Made by a program: the position numbers and the translations under genes. A DNA stretch of 50,282 nucleotides, taken from the NCBI GenBank assembly GCA_031286065.1, contig JAITUZ010000021.1, positions 1 through 50,282 of the forward strand, written 5' to 3'. Origin of the DNA: Candidatus Methanimicrococcus odontotermitis (GTDB lineage Archaea; Halobacteriota; Methanosarcinia; Methanosarcinales; Methanosarcinaceae). This document shows positions 9,103-17,848 of the stretch, one piece after another (positions within the stretch are counted from its first letter, which is position 1; each line of letters starts with the position of its first letter). The notes under the pieces are model-generated. The model ran no database searches. It saw only the letters and a program-made list of their open reading frames with translations, and had not been told where the DNA came from.

Positions 9103-10021
9103 AAATTTCTTTCAATCCGCATTCTAATTTTGTTTTTGGATACCAACCAATCCATTGATTAATTCGGCAGATATCGGGTTTCCTCCAACACGGTTCATGT
9201 TCAACTTTATTTTCATAAAGAATCTCAATATTTTTATGAGAAATGGATTGAACACATTTAGCGAGATTTAAAATAGAGATGGAATCGGGATTCCCGATAT
9301 TAACGACTGAATATTGAAATTCAGATAAAGTCTCGAGTAAAAGAACCGCATCCAGAAAATCATTAATATAACAAAAAGACCGTGTTTGACGTCCATCCCC
9401 ATTGATTTTTAGCGGGGCGCTGTCAGAAGCCCATTTCAAAAAATTAGGTATAACTCTACCATATTGAGATTTCAGGTCCATTTTTGTGCCATAAATGTTG
9501 AAAGGCCTAATAATTATATAATCAAGATTATTCATTTCAGAATAAGCTTTTACAAATTCCTCACCAAACATCTTACTGATAAAATACGGGCTTCTTTCAT
9601 GGAGAAGACCGATGGAAGAATATGACTCTTCAGAAAGAGAAAAGAATTCTGAAACCATTTGATGACCGTAGACTTCAGAACTTGAAAAATAATAAAACCG
9701 TGCTTTGCATTCATTTGCAACTTCAAGTAATCGATGCGTTCCAAAAGAAACATCTGAAAGCAGATTTAATGGCAATATAACATAATCGGCAGGATTAGCT
9801 ATACTTGCCAAATGAAAAATAGTATCATACTTTTCAGTTGTATCAAAACAACAAATGTCGGATTCAACGAAAATAATTTTGTCAAGAACGGCAGAAATAT
9901 TCTCTAATGACCCCGTACAAAGATTATCAACAACTGTTACTTCATTCCCTTCCGCAACCAATCTTTCGACGAGGTGAGATCCAATAAAACCGGCGCCTCC
10001 GGCAACAAGATACTTTTTCAA
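9068..10021 (-). CDS. UDP-glucuronate decarboxylase-like NAD-dependent epimerase
   Basis: This 317-aa extended SDR shows AGGAGFIGSH at the N-terminus, SSSEVYG, YxxxK (YFISK) and RPFNIYG. The downstream features GRVIPNF, GDGRQTRSF, NIGNP and RKPDI closely follow UDP-xylose synthase (UXS) proteins. UXS turns UDP-glucuronate into UDP-xylose, and the dehydrogenase encoded first in this operon would supply UDP-glucuronate, so the assignment fits the neighbours. The TTG at 10021 is preferred to the TTG at 10027 because a G-rich Shine-Dalgarno sequence (AGGGG) lies about 6 bases upstream of it. It overlaps the preceding gene by 4 bases. A related SDR specificity (for example apiose or 4-keto sugars) cannot be excluded. 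Confidence 0.82.
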   Translation of the reverse strand: MKKYLVAGGAGFIGSHLVERLVAEGNEVTVVDNLCTGSLENISAVLDKIIFVESDICCFDTTEKYDTIFHLASIANPADYVILPLNLLSDVSFGTHRLLEVANECKARFYYFSSSEVYGHQMVSEFFSLSEESYSSIGLLHERSPYFISKMFGEEFVKAYSEMNNLDYIIIRPFNIYGTKMDLKSQYGRVIPNFLKWASDSAPLKINGDGRQTRSFCYINDFLDAVLLLETLSEFQYSVVNIGNPDSISILNLAKCVQSISHKNIEILYENKVEHEPCWRKPDICRINQWIGWYPKTKLECGLKEIYEWIQKRGDYY

Positions 10022-10806
10022 TACCAACCCCCCTGAACAGCTGCTAAAATAGTTTCAATATATTCTTGTTCATTACCGACATCATATCTGATCCCTTGCA
10101 TCTTGATTCCTTTGACATTATCTCCTCTTTGAATGGACAAATTTAAAGCATCAGTTAAATTTGCTTCCGCCCCGATTATCGAAAAAGTATATTTTAATTT
10201 ATCAAATATGGAGGAATCAAAAATGTATCTGCCGGCAACAGCCATGTCACTGTCAACTTTATGTTCAGGCTTTTCCAAAATTGTACATATTTGGAACGGA
10301 TTTGAATGTTTTTCTGATGGAATCAAGACACCGTAATTGGAGAGCCTGTCAATCGGCATTGGAAGCGCACCAATTAAATGACCTTTTTCATAAACGTCCG
10401 ACAATTGAGAAATGCCCGGCTTCGGACCTCTGAAAATATCATCCCCCAAAAGAACGGCAAAGTTGTCTCCTTCAACAAAAGACTCTGAACAGATTACTGC
10501 ATCAGCCAATCCTAACGGTTTATCCTGCCGAATAAATTCCAGATTCAAGCCTTCAAAATAATCAGCTGGTTTATATGACTTGCTATCGAATTCAGCCTGC
10601 CGTGAAAAATAGTTTTCTATGACCTCCGCGCAGAATCCGGTAACAATGATAATATTTTCAATGCCGGAACTTTCGCATTCCTGTACGATATGATGAATGA
10701 CGGGTTTGCAAATAATTGGCAACATTGATTTTGGAACAGCTTTCGTAATTGGTGCCATGCGGGATCCATATCCGCCTGCCGGTATAATCGCCGTTTTAAT
10801 TTTCAT
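10018..10806 (-). CDS. GalU-like UTP-glucose-1-phosphate uridylyltransferase
   Basis: This 262-aa nucleotidyltransferase has the signature IIPAGGYGSRMAPITK (consensus GxGxRxxPxTK) followed by KSMLPI, a GDD metal site in LLGDDIF, and EKP near residue 180. It activates a sugar-1-phosphate, most likely glucose-1-phosphate with UTP, feeding the dehydrogenase and decarboxylase of the same operon. Length and motifs fit GalU; use of dTTP or another sugar is possible. The ATG at 10806 overlaps the upstream TGA (ATGA), and the downstream epimerase start overlaps this stop. Confidence 0.88.
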   Translation of the reverse strand: MKIKTAIIPAGGYGSRMAPITKAVPKSMLPIICKPVIHHIVQECESSGIENIIIVTGFCAEVIENYFSRQAEFDSKSYKPADYFEGLNLEFIRQDKPLGLADAVICSESFVEGDNFAVLLGDDIFRGPKPGISQLSDVYEKGHLIGALPMPIDRLSNYGVLIPSEKHSNPFQICTILEKPEHKVDSDMAVAGRYIFDSSIFDKLKYTFSIIGAEANLTDALNLSIQRGDNVKGIKMQGIRYDVGNEQEYIETILAAVQGGWY

Positions 10807-11534
10807 AATCTCCCCCCCTCCATGAGTTCTGGTTTTTTTCGATTATATTCGGCATAAGCGGATACCCATGATTTCGTCATCGGTTCCAGCATATTGAGAG
10901 AAACTCTGGAATCGGGGGTAGTATAGTTGCCGCCGCATAAATAATGTCCACAATAAGCACATAAAATTGATTTCATTTCAGAGCATTTTTCTTCCGACAT
11001 CGGAAACTCTTTGAGTCCGATATCAAAACCAAACACACGATCAATAGCTGCGCCAGTCGCACATGGATAATACCCATATTTATTAAGACCGAGACCACAG
11101 TCAGAAGTAATCCAGCAACCGTTACCGAAATCATCAGTTATTGATAGATCCGATGGCGCGAGATTGTAAGGTTCAAACAGGGAATTGATTTTGCCTGTTT
11201 TTTTCGTTGAATGGATTTTGATTCCGGAAGGGACAGGAATTGTTCTGTTTTTAGAAAGACCATTGGTGTATAGCTCAATTTCAGTTTGAGGATGTTCTTT
11301 CCCGTAAGAATCAAAAAGAGTCAATATCAATTCGATTTCCGGATGAAGAAGAGGTTCACCCCCCATGATTCGAATTCGTCTCCATGTAATATTTTTTTGG
11401 ACAGACTCTTCCAAAAACTTCCGAATCTGTGAAACAGACATATCATCATCCGCCGGTGCCTGTCCGCATGACCGGTCACAATTAAGACATCCTAAATCAC
11501 ATCTATAAGTGACATCAATTTCAATGGCATCCAA
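10803..11534 (-). CDS. Radical SAM protein with C-terminal cysteine cluster
   Basis: This is a 243-aa protein. The radical SAM motif CDLGCLNC (C12, C16, C19) sits right at the N-terminus and GGEP follows at about 58-61. From about residue 140 on there are further cysteines, including CAYCGHYLCGG, suggesting an auxiliary iron-sulfur site. The start is TTG, 6 bases after the stop of the upstream gene, without a strong Shine-Dalgarno sequence. It lies in the middle of a glycan operon. Radical SAM enzymes acting on sugars are known (for example DesII-type), so modification of a nucleotide sugar or a glycan is possible, but no specific reaction is supported. Confidence 0.78.
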   Translation of the reverse strand: MDAIEIDVTYRCDLGCLNCDRSCGQAPADDDMSVSQIRKFLEESVQKNITWRRIRIMGGEPLLHPEIELILTLFDSYGKEHPQTEIELYTNGLSKNRTIPVPSGIKIHSTKKTGKINSLFEPYNLAPSDLSITDDFGNGCWITSDCGLGLNKYGYYPCATGAAIDRVFGFDIGLKEFPMSEEKCSEMKSILCAYCGHYLCGGNYTTPDSRVSLNMLEPMTKSWVSAYAEYNRKKPELMEGGRL

Positions 11535-11540
11535 TGAGGT

Positions 11541-14500
11541 TTAGAAACAAAAATGCGGCATTTCCACCGTTTTCAGCTCAATGATTTTTTGGAAAAACTC
11601 TTCCAATGAAACCGAAAAACCGCCTAAATAATTAATTCGATGTCTTTCCAATGTCGAATAAAATAAACGATAAAGATAAAAAATTACATGGTCATGAGTA
11701 ACAACAAAAATATTTTCCGCATTTTTTTCAGAAATACTTGACCAAAGATCTTCAAGAAGGGGCAATATTATTTTGTTAAAAGGCTCAGCAACTTCCATAG
11801 AGACCTCTCCGGAAATCCATTTCTCAATAACTGACCAAAAACCAAATTCGTTTTTAAGACGGGTCCATTCACCTATATCCAGAATAGATAAACCTCCAAG
11901 TGGTTTTTTTGGAATGATTGGTCCTTCAGAGAGATTACCTTCTTTTATACACCACGCGGTTTCAGCCGTTCTTTCAACCGTACTCGTTAAAAACAAATCA
12001 ACTTTAAACGGCAGATTTTCCCCCCACAATGAAGCCTCCCTCTGCCCCCTTTCTGTAGTTCGGCTTTCTCTGCTGTCCTGATAATTGATTTTTTCTTTTT
12101 CAGCATGCCTGATAAAAGTAATACTTCTTTTTGAAAGGGTTCTCAGAAGTTCACCAGGAGGAAGAGTTCTGCCTTTAAAAAAGCGAATTGGCTGAATAGA
12201 GATATATGAAGGTTTATTACAGACAATTTTTTTTGAAATTTCATTCCCTTGATAATGTTCAGCATTGCGGATATGACCAGGCTCCCACAAGTATAAAGGC
12301 CAGTTTATGACTCTCGGATCCGCTGCCATTTCCGCCATGGGAACAGTATATGTCAATTCATTGAATTTGTCAATCCAAAGCCCCTCGTGTTTGAAAAATT
12401 CGATACCAATGGAATCAAACATATATTTTCGAAATGATCTCAGATGAATCCAAACATCCCCCATTCTTTCATTTCGCGGATTTTTAAAATCCGGAATGAA
12501 AGGAAGAATACCTTTGGATGTTTTAAGAGCCGTCCCTGCCGTCATATCAGCTCCGGACAGATATTCATTATGAAGAACTGCCAATACATCATTTGTAAGA
12601 AGCTGGTCATCCATATCCATGATGACAATAACAGAATATGGATTCACACATACATTGTGAATGGCGGAGTGAATATTTTCAAGAATAACTTTTGTAAAAG
12701 GATTCCGAATATATGTTATCCTGCCGAAAAAAGGTTGAATGGTATTTTTTATGAATTCATGGAGATCATTATCGGAATTATCATTTATGATGACTGCTCC
12801 CCAATCATTTCTTGTTTGTGACAAAACAGACTGCCATCCCCTTAAAAATTTATTATTTGATAAATTTCTTCCTGAAATGATAAAGATATAATTTTCATTT
12901 CGTTTAGGAAGCAACCAATCACTTAGGGTACCGCATAAATCTACCTGTCCGGACTGGACTTCCGGAATAACACCAAATTCGGCACGTTCCAGAACACGGA
13001 ACCAAAATTCACGATCCGTTTTTATATTATTTGAGGGATGGATATAAAAAGTTCTAGGGTCACCGCCTCTCAGAGAATACAATCCTGTTTCGTTTTGGAA
13101 TATTTCAACAGACCGATACCACGTGTATTTCAGCTTTCCATTGATGACTTCATTTGGATAAGGGCGGTGACTGAAAAAACATTCTTTTTCAAAAAGACAA
13201 AAACGAACTTCAGGAACATAAGAAGGATCAAACGAATGATATTCTTGGAAAGAAGTATTGAGGGAATGAGCAATGTTGAAAGAGACGCTGACAGCATTTT
13301 GGTCCTCTAACGAGTTTTTCATATCCAAAAGATACCGGTGATTGTAATCACGTCTGACAACAATAGAGTCACAGTCGACTTGAAGGACATATTTGCCGCT
13401 ACATTTCTCAAATCCAAACAACTGTGGAACAACAGGAATATTTCGAATGCAATGAGTTTCAGCACATTCAGCCGCAAACCATTCTCGATTGATCCTCAAA
13501 ATCTCATCTTTATCCGAAGGAGACAAGAAATAATCATCAATCAATCCATTCTTTTTAATTTTTTCAAGCACATGAAGTGCTTCCCGTTTTTGTGGAAATG
13601 AATATTCCCGAAGAAAATCCGTTTCTTTACTGTCTACAACAACCAACACTTCTTTGAACCGATCCGGTCTCTGAAGCTGAGAAACAATATGTTTGACCAG
13701 TGTTTCCAGCACACCGCCATCCTGATAACAGGTTTTGATGAGAAGAGAGGTATCGCCGCCACAAGGCTCAAAGGCTTCTGTTTCAAAAGCAATAATTTGA
13801 GAATAAAAATCTGCTTTTTTATCAGGTCTTGGAGGAGATTGCTCCGTACGGAGAACTTGAAGCCCCGACTTTTCAAAAAACTCAATTAGACTTTCATAAA
13901 CGGAACAACCAGTTCCCTTTTCAAAGAAAGGATTCTTAAAAAGAAAAATGATTTGTTGCCCTTCCTTGATTTGATTCCTCAGATTCAAAACCATCTCCCT
14001 GTTAAGAGGACCGTCAAATATGATTGCTGTTTTATTATCAAGAGCCGGATAACTTGAAAAATCGAAAGAGTTCGGAATTTTAAAATCTAATCTTTCGTCC
14101 AATATGACAGCATCACTGTTCTCAAAAAAACCGTTTAAAACATCTTTTATCCACAAGTTTTCTGGGATCTCCAATAAATCATATTGAAACATACTTTTAG
14201 AATTCAAAAGTTTGGTATAGGTTTCGTTGAAAAAATCTTTGAACCCTTCCAATTGAGGCAGATTCCAAGTATTTATTGCTCTTTTTGCAAGATTTTTGAA
14301 TTGTGGATTCGCCCAGCCATTCAATGACAAATAAGCTCTTTGGACCATAAATATGAAATCTTTATAATTAAACGGAACAATATCCCAGCCATAATCAATA
14401 AATTTTAATCCGGTATCGTAAACCCTGAAATTTGCTGGCTTAATATCTTTAATGACAATCCCGCAAAGAGCGGATTCCACTAAAAAGTCCTGCATTTCTT

Positions 14501-14849
14501 CCCGCCGGCCGCCGATATACTTCTCACTCGGCTGATAACCATACGTTAGTATTGTTTTACCATCCAATGTAAAAAAATTCAAATCCGGAATGAAGTGCTT
14601 GCACCCATCAAAACGGCATTTCAACTGCTTAATCAAAGTAGCATAATATTCCAAAGACCTGTCAAAAACTTTATAGATTGTTTCGCCGTCGGAAATGACT
14701 ACAGATTCATACCCGGAACCCAAAACATCCAACTTTCCTTTAATTCCTGCTCTTTGAAGCAGAGAAACGGCTCTAATAACCCTCTCTTCATCCGATTCAG
14801 AAAGATTGGTCCTTTTATTAACCACACAGTGTTTCCCAAGTTTATTCAT
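11541..14849 (-). CDS. Kinase-like / glycosyltransferase / glycosyltransferase / histidine phosphatase fusion
   Basis: This is a 1102-aa multidomain protein. Residues 40-195 look like a protein-kinase-fold domain: glycine loop LGSGYESVV, K60 in IYKVF, catalytic-loop-like KDIKPANF (134-141) and DYG (152-154, in place of DFG). Residues 365-500 have GT-A-like features with DCD at 492-494. Residues 653-880 form a second family-2-like glycosyltransferase with DMDD at 745-748. Residues 909-1060 are a histidine phosphatase with RHAE at 914-917 and a second His in THDH. The ATG at 14849 is chosen over 14903: it leaves an 8-base overlap with the upstream gene instead of 62, and GGAG lies about 10 bases upstream. 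Function unknown; chain assembly with phosphate addition and removal is inference. Confidence 0.8.
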   Translation of the reverse strand: MNKLGKHCVVNKRTNLSESDEERVIRAVSLLQRAGIKGKLDVLGSGYESVVISDGETIYKVFDRSLEYYATLIKQLKCRFDGCKHFIPDLNFFTLDGKTILTYGYQPSEKYIGGRREEMQDFLVESALCGIVIKDIKPANFRVYDTGLKFIDYGWDIVPFNYKDFIFMVQRAYLSLNGWANPQFKNLAKRAINTWNLPQLEGFKDFFNETYTKLLNSKSMFQYDLLEIPENLWIKDVLNGFFENSDAVILDERLDFKIPNSFDFSSYPALDNKTAIIFDGPLNREMVLNLRNQIKEGQQIIFLFKNPFFEKGTGCSVYESLIEFFEKSGLQVLRTEQSPPRPDKKADFYSQIIAFETEAFEPCGGDTSLLIKTCYQDGGVLETLVKHIVSQLQRPDRFKEVLVVVDSKETDFLREYSFPQKREALHVLEKIKKNGLIDDYFLSPSDKDEILRINREWFAAECAETHCIRNIPVVPQLFGFEKCSGKYVLQVDCDSIVVRRDYNHRYLLDMKNSLEDQNAVSVSFNIAHSLNTSFQEYHSFDPSYVPEVRFCLFEKECFFSHRPYPNEVINGKLKYTWYRSVEIFQNETGLYSLRGGDPRTFYIHPSNNIKTDREFWFRVLERAEFGVIPEVQSGQVDLCGTLSDWLLPKRNENYIFIISGRNLSNNKFLRGWQSVLSQTRNDWGAVIINDNSDNDLHEFIKNTIQPFFGRITYIRNPFTKVILENIHSAIHNVCVNPYSVIVIMDMDDQLLTNDVLAVLHNEYLSGADMTAGTALKTSKGILPFIPDFKNPRNERMGDVWIHLRSFRKYMFDSIGIEFFKHEGLWIDKFNELTYTVPMAEMAADPRVINWPLYLWEPGHIRNAEHYQGNEISKKIVCNKPSYISIQPIRFFKGRTLPPGELLRTLSKRSITFIRHAEKEKINYQDSRESRTTERGQREASLWGENLPFKVDLFLTSTVERTAETAWCIKEGNLSEGPIIPKKPLGGLSILDIGEWTRLKNEFGFWSVIEKWISGEVSMEVAEPFNKIILPLLEDLWSSISEKNAENIFVVTHDHVIFYLYRLFYSTLERHRINYLGGFSVSLEEFFQKIIELKTVEMPHFCF

Positions 14850-15660
14850 GACAAAATGCTCCGCAAAATTTTCCTTCAAAAAGCCCGATGTAAAATTCAA
14901 CATCCCAAAGAATTTGATAAAATAAAACTAATATTCCTTTTTTTCGAAGAATATCCGGATAATCCGTTATTTTCACTGCCTTCAGGTGTTTTTGTATATT
15001 TTTCACAGAATTGGTATCAAATTTTTCAGATAAGGACAGACTGCTGACAGCAACTCCTTTTCCAATTCTTCGAGCTGCTTTAAGATCGTGTTTTACAGAT
15101 TCAGCATCATGAAGTATAACCGCTTTTTTTAAGAAACAGACTGGGACATTTCTTTTTTTGACACGGTAATCTAAATCCGCATCGACGGCGAAAGGTACAT
15201 CTTCATTAAATAGGAAGCCGCCGATATCACAAACAATGTCTTTGCGGACAGCCAATCCCGGCGTGAAAGCAAGTTCTTTAGAATTGACATAATCTCTAGA
15301 CTTGGCAACAATGTTTGAAAAAGGAATTTTGGAAGATTTTTGAAATGACAAACGTACTTTTACCATTTTGTAATCATCTAAAGCAACAAACATTTTTTGA
15401 ATGCACCCGCTCTTGAAAATAGTATCTGAATCCGTAATGATTACTTTATCATAAACTGCATGTTTGAAGCCGATATTTGATGTTTTAGACAAATTCTTTC
15501 TCGGGGAAAGACAGTATTTTATTCCCCTCTTCATTAACTCTTTTTCAAACTCCGGATTGGCACTCGTTGAAACGATGATATCCGCATTTTCATCAATAGA
15601 TTCAATACACCGGAAAACCCGATAATCTTCTGCACATCTGATAACAATTGATATATCCAT
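14842..15660 (-). CDS. Family 2-like glycosyltransferase
   Basis: This is a 272-aa GT-A fold protein. The N-terminus DISIVIR and the metal-binding DSD at 77-79 (VIITDSDT) are typical of family 2 glycosyltransferases, and GGFLFNEDVPFAVDADLDYRV fits the acceptor/ED-like region. The C-terminal helix FYQILWDVEFYIGLFEG is hydrophobic and may associate with the membrane. It lies 2 bases downstream of the dehydrogenase-glycosyltransferase gene and overlaps the next by 8 bases. Donor and acceptor cannot be read from sequence. Confidence 0.85.
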   Translation of the reverse strand: MDISIVIRCAEDYRVFRCIESIDENADIIVSTSANPEFEKELMKRGIKYCLSPRKNLSKTSNIGFKHAVYDKVIITDSDTIFKSGCIQKMFVALDDYKMVKVRLSFQKSSKIPFSNIVAKSRDYVNSKELAFTPGLAVRKDIVCDIGGFLFNEDVPFAVDADLDYRVKKRNVPVCFLKKAVILHDAESVKHDLKAARRIGKGVAVSSLSLSEKFDTNSVKNIQKHLKAVKITDYPDILRKKGILVLFYQILWDVEFYIGLFEGKFCGAFCHE

Positions 15661-15662
15661 GA

Positions 15663-17288
15663 TTATTTCTCCGGTTCTGCAGAAAATGTACCATGGGATG
15701 CACCGAATAAATGAATGGAACGGTCAACAAACAATGACTTTTCATCATCCGTCATATGGTTCTTATATTTATTAAAAAATATTCGAAGTCCATCTATTTT
15801 CCGCTCCGATCCTTTCGAAGACAAACGGTCCCCCCGAGACAAACAATCGTGGTGCACCATATGATTCCTAAGAAAACCGAATTTTATACATTTGAGATCC
15901 AGGAGTTTAATGCATACATCTCTGTCCGTTGTACTAACCAATTCCTCAGAAAAACCTCCAGCTTCATTCAGCTTGCTTATTTTCACAAACAGATTAGACC
16001 CTTGAATATTGGGATTTCCAATTAAAAAATCATTTTGAACAAAGGTTCTTGGGATTTTTTGTTTAATGCCGGCGGGATACTCAGAATCATGACGAATAAT
16101 ACCGCTGATAACCCAATCACAATCAACATCGGTAGAAAATGAGAGACAATTTTGAAGATAACGGAAATCCCAATAATCATCATCGTCTAAAATGGCAACA
16201 TAATCTGAATCTGAGATACAGAAATATTTTATCAAATATTCAATGCCTGCATTGACTGCTCCCGCCAGATTTTGAATACGATTATTCGGAATTAAAAAAA
16301 CTCTGAGGTCACGATGTTGACTTTTACAGTTTCCTACAATCTTTTTCAGTGTTTCTCCTAATCCGAATGTTTCATCATATACAATAAGAACAGAAGATGG
16401 GAGAATTGATTGTTTTGTAACCGAATCAAGAGCGCGTTTTATTAAATCATCCTGCTGAGCTGTCGGGATGATAACATGAACTTGAGCAGTCTGTTGAGAA
16501 GCCGAAGGCGGTACTTGCCTATTGACAGCTTCAATTTCATCAAAAAGACCGAGATTGATACCAATTTCTTTTTGAAAAACATTCAGTTCAGATGTGTCTT
16601 TGGGGATACATTTTCCGGAATAGCCGCCCAAACCTGGAACAAGATGAGCATTCGTTACAACTCTCCTATCAGCCCAAATCGTGGACATAACCTGAATGGG
16701 ATCCGCCTCACAAACCGTTGATATAATTTCAATTGAATTTGTAAAACTGACCTTAGAAGCGATATAGGCATTATGAGCGATTTTACCGATTTCCGCCTCA
16801 ATATGTTTCATTTTTAAAATCGGAACATTATCCAACCAATAGAAATAGGAAAGAACAGAACTGATAATTTCCTCATTTTCGGAAATAACAATTCGATCAG
16901 GCGCTTCACACCAAGAAAAAGAATTGTTTTCCCGAAGAAATTCGGGCATATATGCCAGCCGAAGATGAGGATAACAGCGTTCTGCTTCAGACATATATCC
17001 GATTTTCAAAGTGCTTTTTATAACGGCAATTCCTTTATATTCAGCTATTTTGAGCTTGTTTAAAACTTCATCTACGAAAGAACAATCAAGACGCCCATTC
17101 ATATCAGAAGGGGTTGGAACACATATGAAAACAATCGAGCACAACAATATTCTGTCCCAATCGTAATTATCGGCAATGTCATATCCTTCGCAGTTCCAAT
17201 ACTTGCCCAATGCATGTATCATGGCGCTTCCGACTGACCCGAGACCGATGACACCGACAGTGTCTTTAAAAAACGTGAATGTATCCAT
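15663..17288 (-). CDS. UDP-glucose dehydrogenase-like / glycosyltransferase fusion
   Basis: This is a 541-aa protein and the first gene of the island operon. Residues 10-260 follow UDP-glucose/GDP-mannose dehydrogenases: GLGSVG (15-20), VPTPSDMNGRLD (57-68), KST (91-93), YMPEFLREN, the catalytic K169/N173 region in IGKIAHNAY, and the active-site C227 in GGYSGKCIPKDT. The usual C-terminal UDP-binding domain is missing. In its place, from about 271, comes a family 2 glycosyltransferase with HVIIPT and DDDDYW at 368-373. It would oxidise UDP-glucose to UDP-glucuronate if the truncated dehydrogenase is active. There is no Shine-Dalgarno sequence before the ATG and a TA-rich box lies 15-32 bases upstream, so a leaderless mRNA is possible. 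Confidence 0.83.
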   Translation of the reverse strand: MDTFTFFKDTVGVIGLGSVGSAMIHALGKYWNCEGYDIADNYDWDRILLCSIVFICVPTPSDMNGRLDCSFVDEVLNKLKIAEYKGIAVIKSTLKIGYMSEAERCYPHLRLAYMPEFLRENNSFSWCEAPDRIVISENEEIISSVLSYFYWLDNVPILKMKHIEAEIGKIAHNAYIASKVSFTNSIEIISTVCEADPIQVMSTIWADRRVVTNAHLVPGLGGYSGKCIPKDTSELNVFQKEIGINLGLFDEIEAVNRQVPPSASQQTAQVHVIIPTAQQDDLIKRALDSVTKQSILPSSVLIVYDETFGLGETLKKIVGNCKSQHRDLRVFLIPNNRIQNLAGAVNAGIEYLIKYFCISDSDYVAILDDDDYWDFRYLQNCLSFSTDVDCDWVISGIIRHDSEYPAGIKQKIPRTFVQNDFLIGNPNIQGSNLFVKISKLNEAGGFSEELVSTTDRDVCIKLLDLKCIKFGFLRNHMVHHDCLSRGDRLSSKGSERKIDGLRIFFNKYKNHMTDDEKSLFVDRSIHLFGASHGTFSAEPEK

Positions 17289-17302
17289 AAGGATACAATG
17301 TG

Positions 17303-17320
17303 ATATATATATATATATAT
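17303..17320 (-). promoter_or_regulatory. (AT)9 tract acting as TATA box of the glycan operon
   Basis: Nine perfect AT dinucleotides lie 15 to 32 bases upstream of the first start codon of the island operon. On the minus strand this is where the TATA box of a leaderless transcript would be, and the gene has no Shine-Dalgarno sequence. A pure dinucleotide repeat can change length by slippage, which would alter promoter geometry. Position and repeat are seen; the promoter role and any variability are inferred. Confidence 0.6.
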
Positions 17321-17327
17321 CTGAAAA

Positions 17328-17801
17328 TTAAATTCTCCCTGCGATTTCAAGCAGCCTCTGATATTGCCACTTACGTTCTTTTTTAACCGCCTCGTCCGTT
17401 CCTTCACCGTAAGAAACAGCTTTCAGCGCGTATGTCGCCGCGTGCGGCGCATGTCCGGCCGAACGCGCGGCAGCAGCCGCTTGGCCGGCAGCGCGGGCAG
17501 CGGTACAGGCAGCCGCCTCCGCGCCAACGCCTTCGGTCAGCGGATCAAAACCCGTCAGACTGAACGCGACATCAACAACTTCACGGGCGGCGTTGTGCGC
17601 GGCGACGGATGACTTCAAAACCACATCGGCATCCGCCTCGCCGCGGACCCAAGACAAACCTGCGGCAATCGCATCGGCGGGGCGCGGATCTTCCGGAAAT
17701 AAGTCATTGAAATAAAACAAAACGCGTTCTGCGCAATCCAGCGCCCACAAAGCCGCTGTCTTTTGGTCCAGTTCATTTAAAATTTGTTCAATCGGATACA
17801 T
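17328..17801 (-). CDS. Imm5-like putative immunity protein
   Basis: This is a 157-aa, Ala-rich, probably all-helical protein. The pattern ALWALDCAERVLFYF, then RPADAIAAGLSWVRGE, then repeated AAxAA segments and a final KWQYQRLLEIAG resembles the Imm5-like family of putative immunity proteins, recognised by pattern only. Such proteins are usually found next to polymorphic toxins, but no toxin gene is visible here. Codon use is GC-richer than in the adjacent glycan island, in line with the rest of the chromosome. Start ATG at 17801, stop TAA. Its biochemical role is unknown. Confidence 0.6.
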   Translation of the reverse strand: MYPIEQILNELDQKTAALWALDCAERVLFYFNDLFPEDPRPADAIAAGLSWVRGEADADVVLKSSVAAHNAAREVVDVAFSLTGFDPLTEGVGAEAAACTAARAAGQAAAAARSAGHAPHAATYALKAVSYGEGTDEAVKKERKWQYQRLLEIAGRI

Positions 17802-17848
17802 ATAAAATTCCCCAAATTAAAATAAAATTGAAAAAATGAAAGTAAAAG

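Noticed and set aside
7223-17288. Mobile element origin of the glycan island
   Set aside because: Composition is suggestive, but no transposase, integrase, terminal repeats or attachment-site duplication could be seen.
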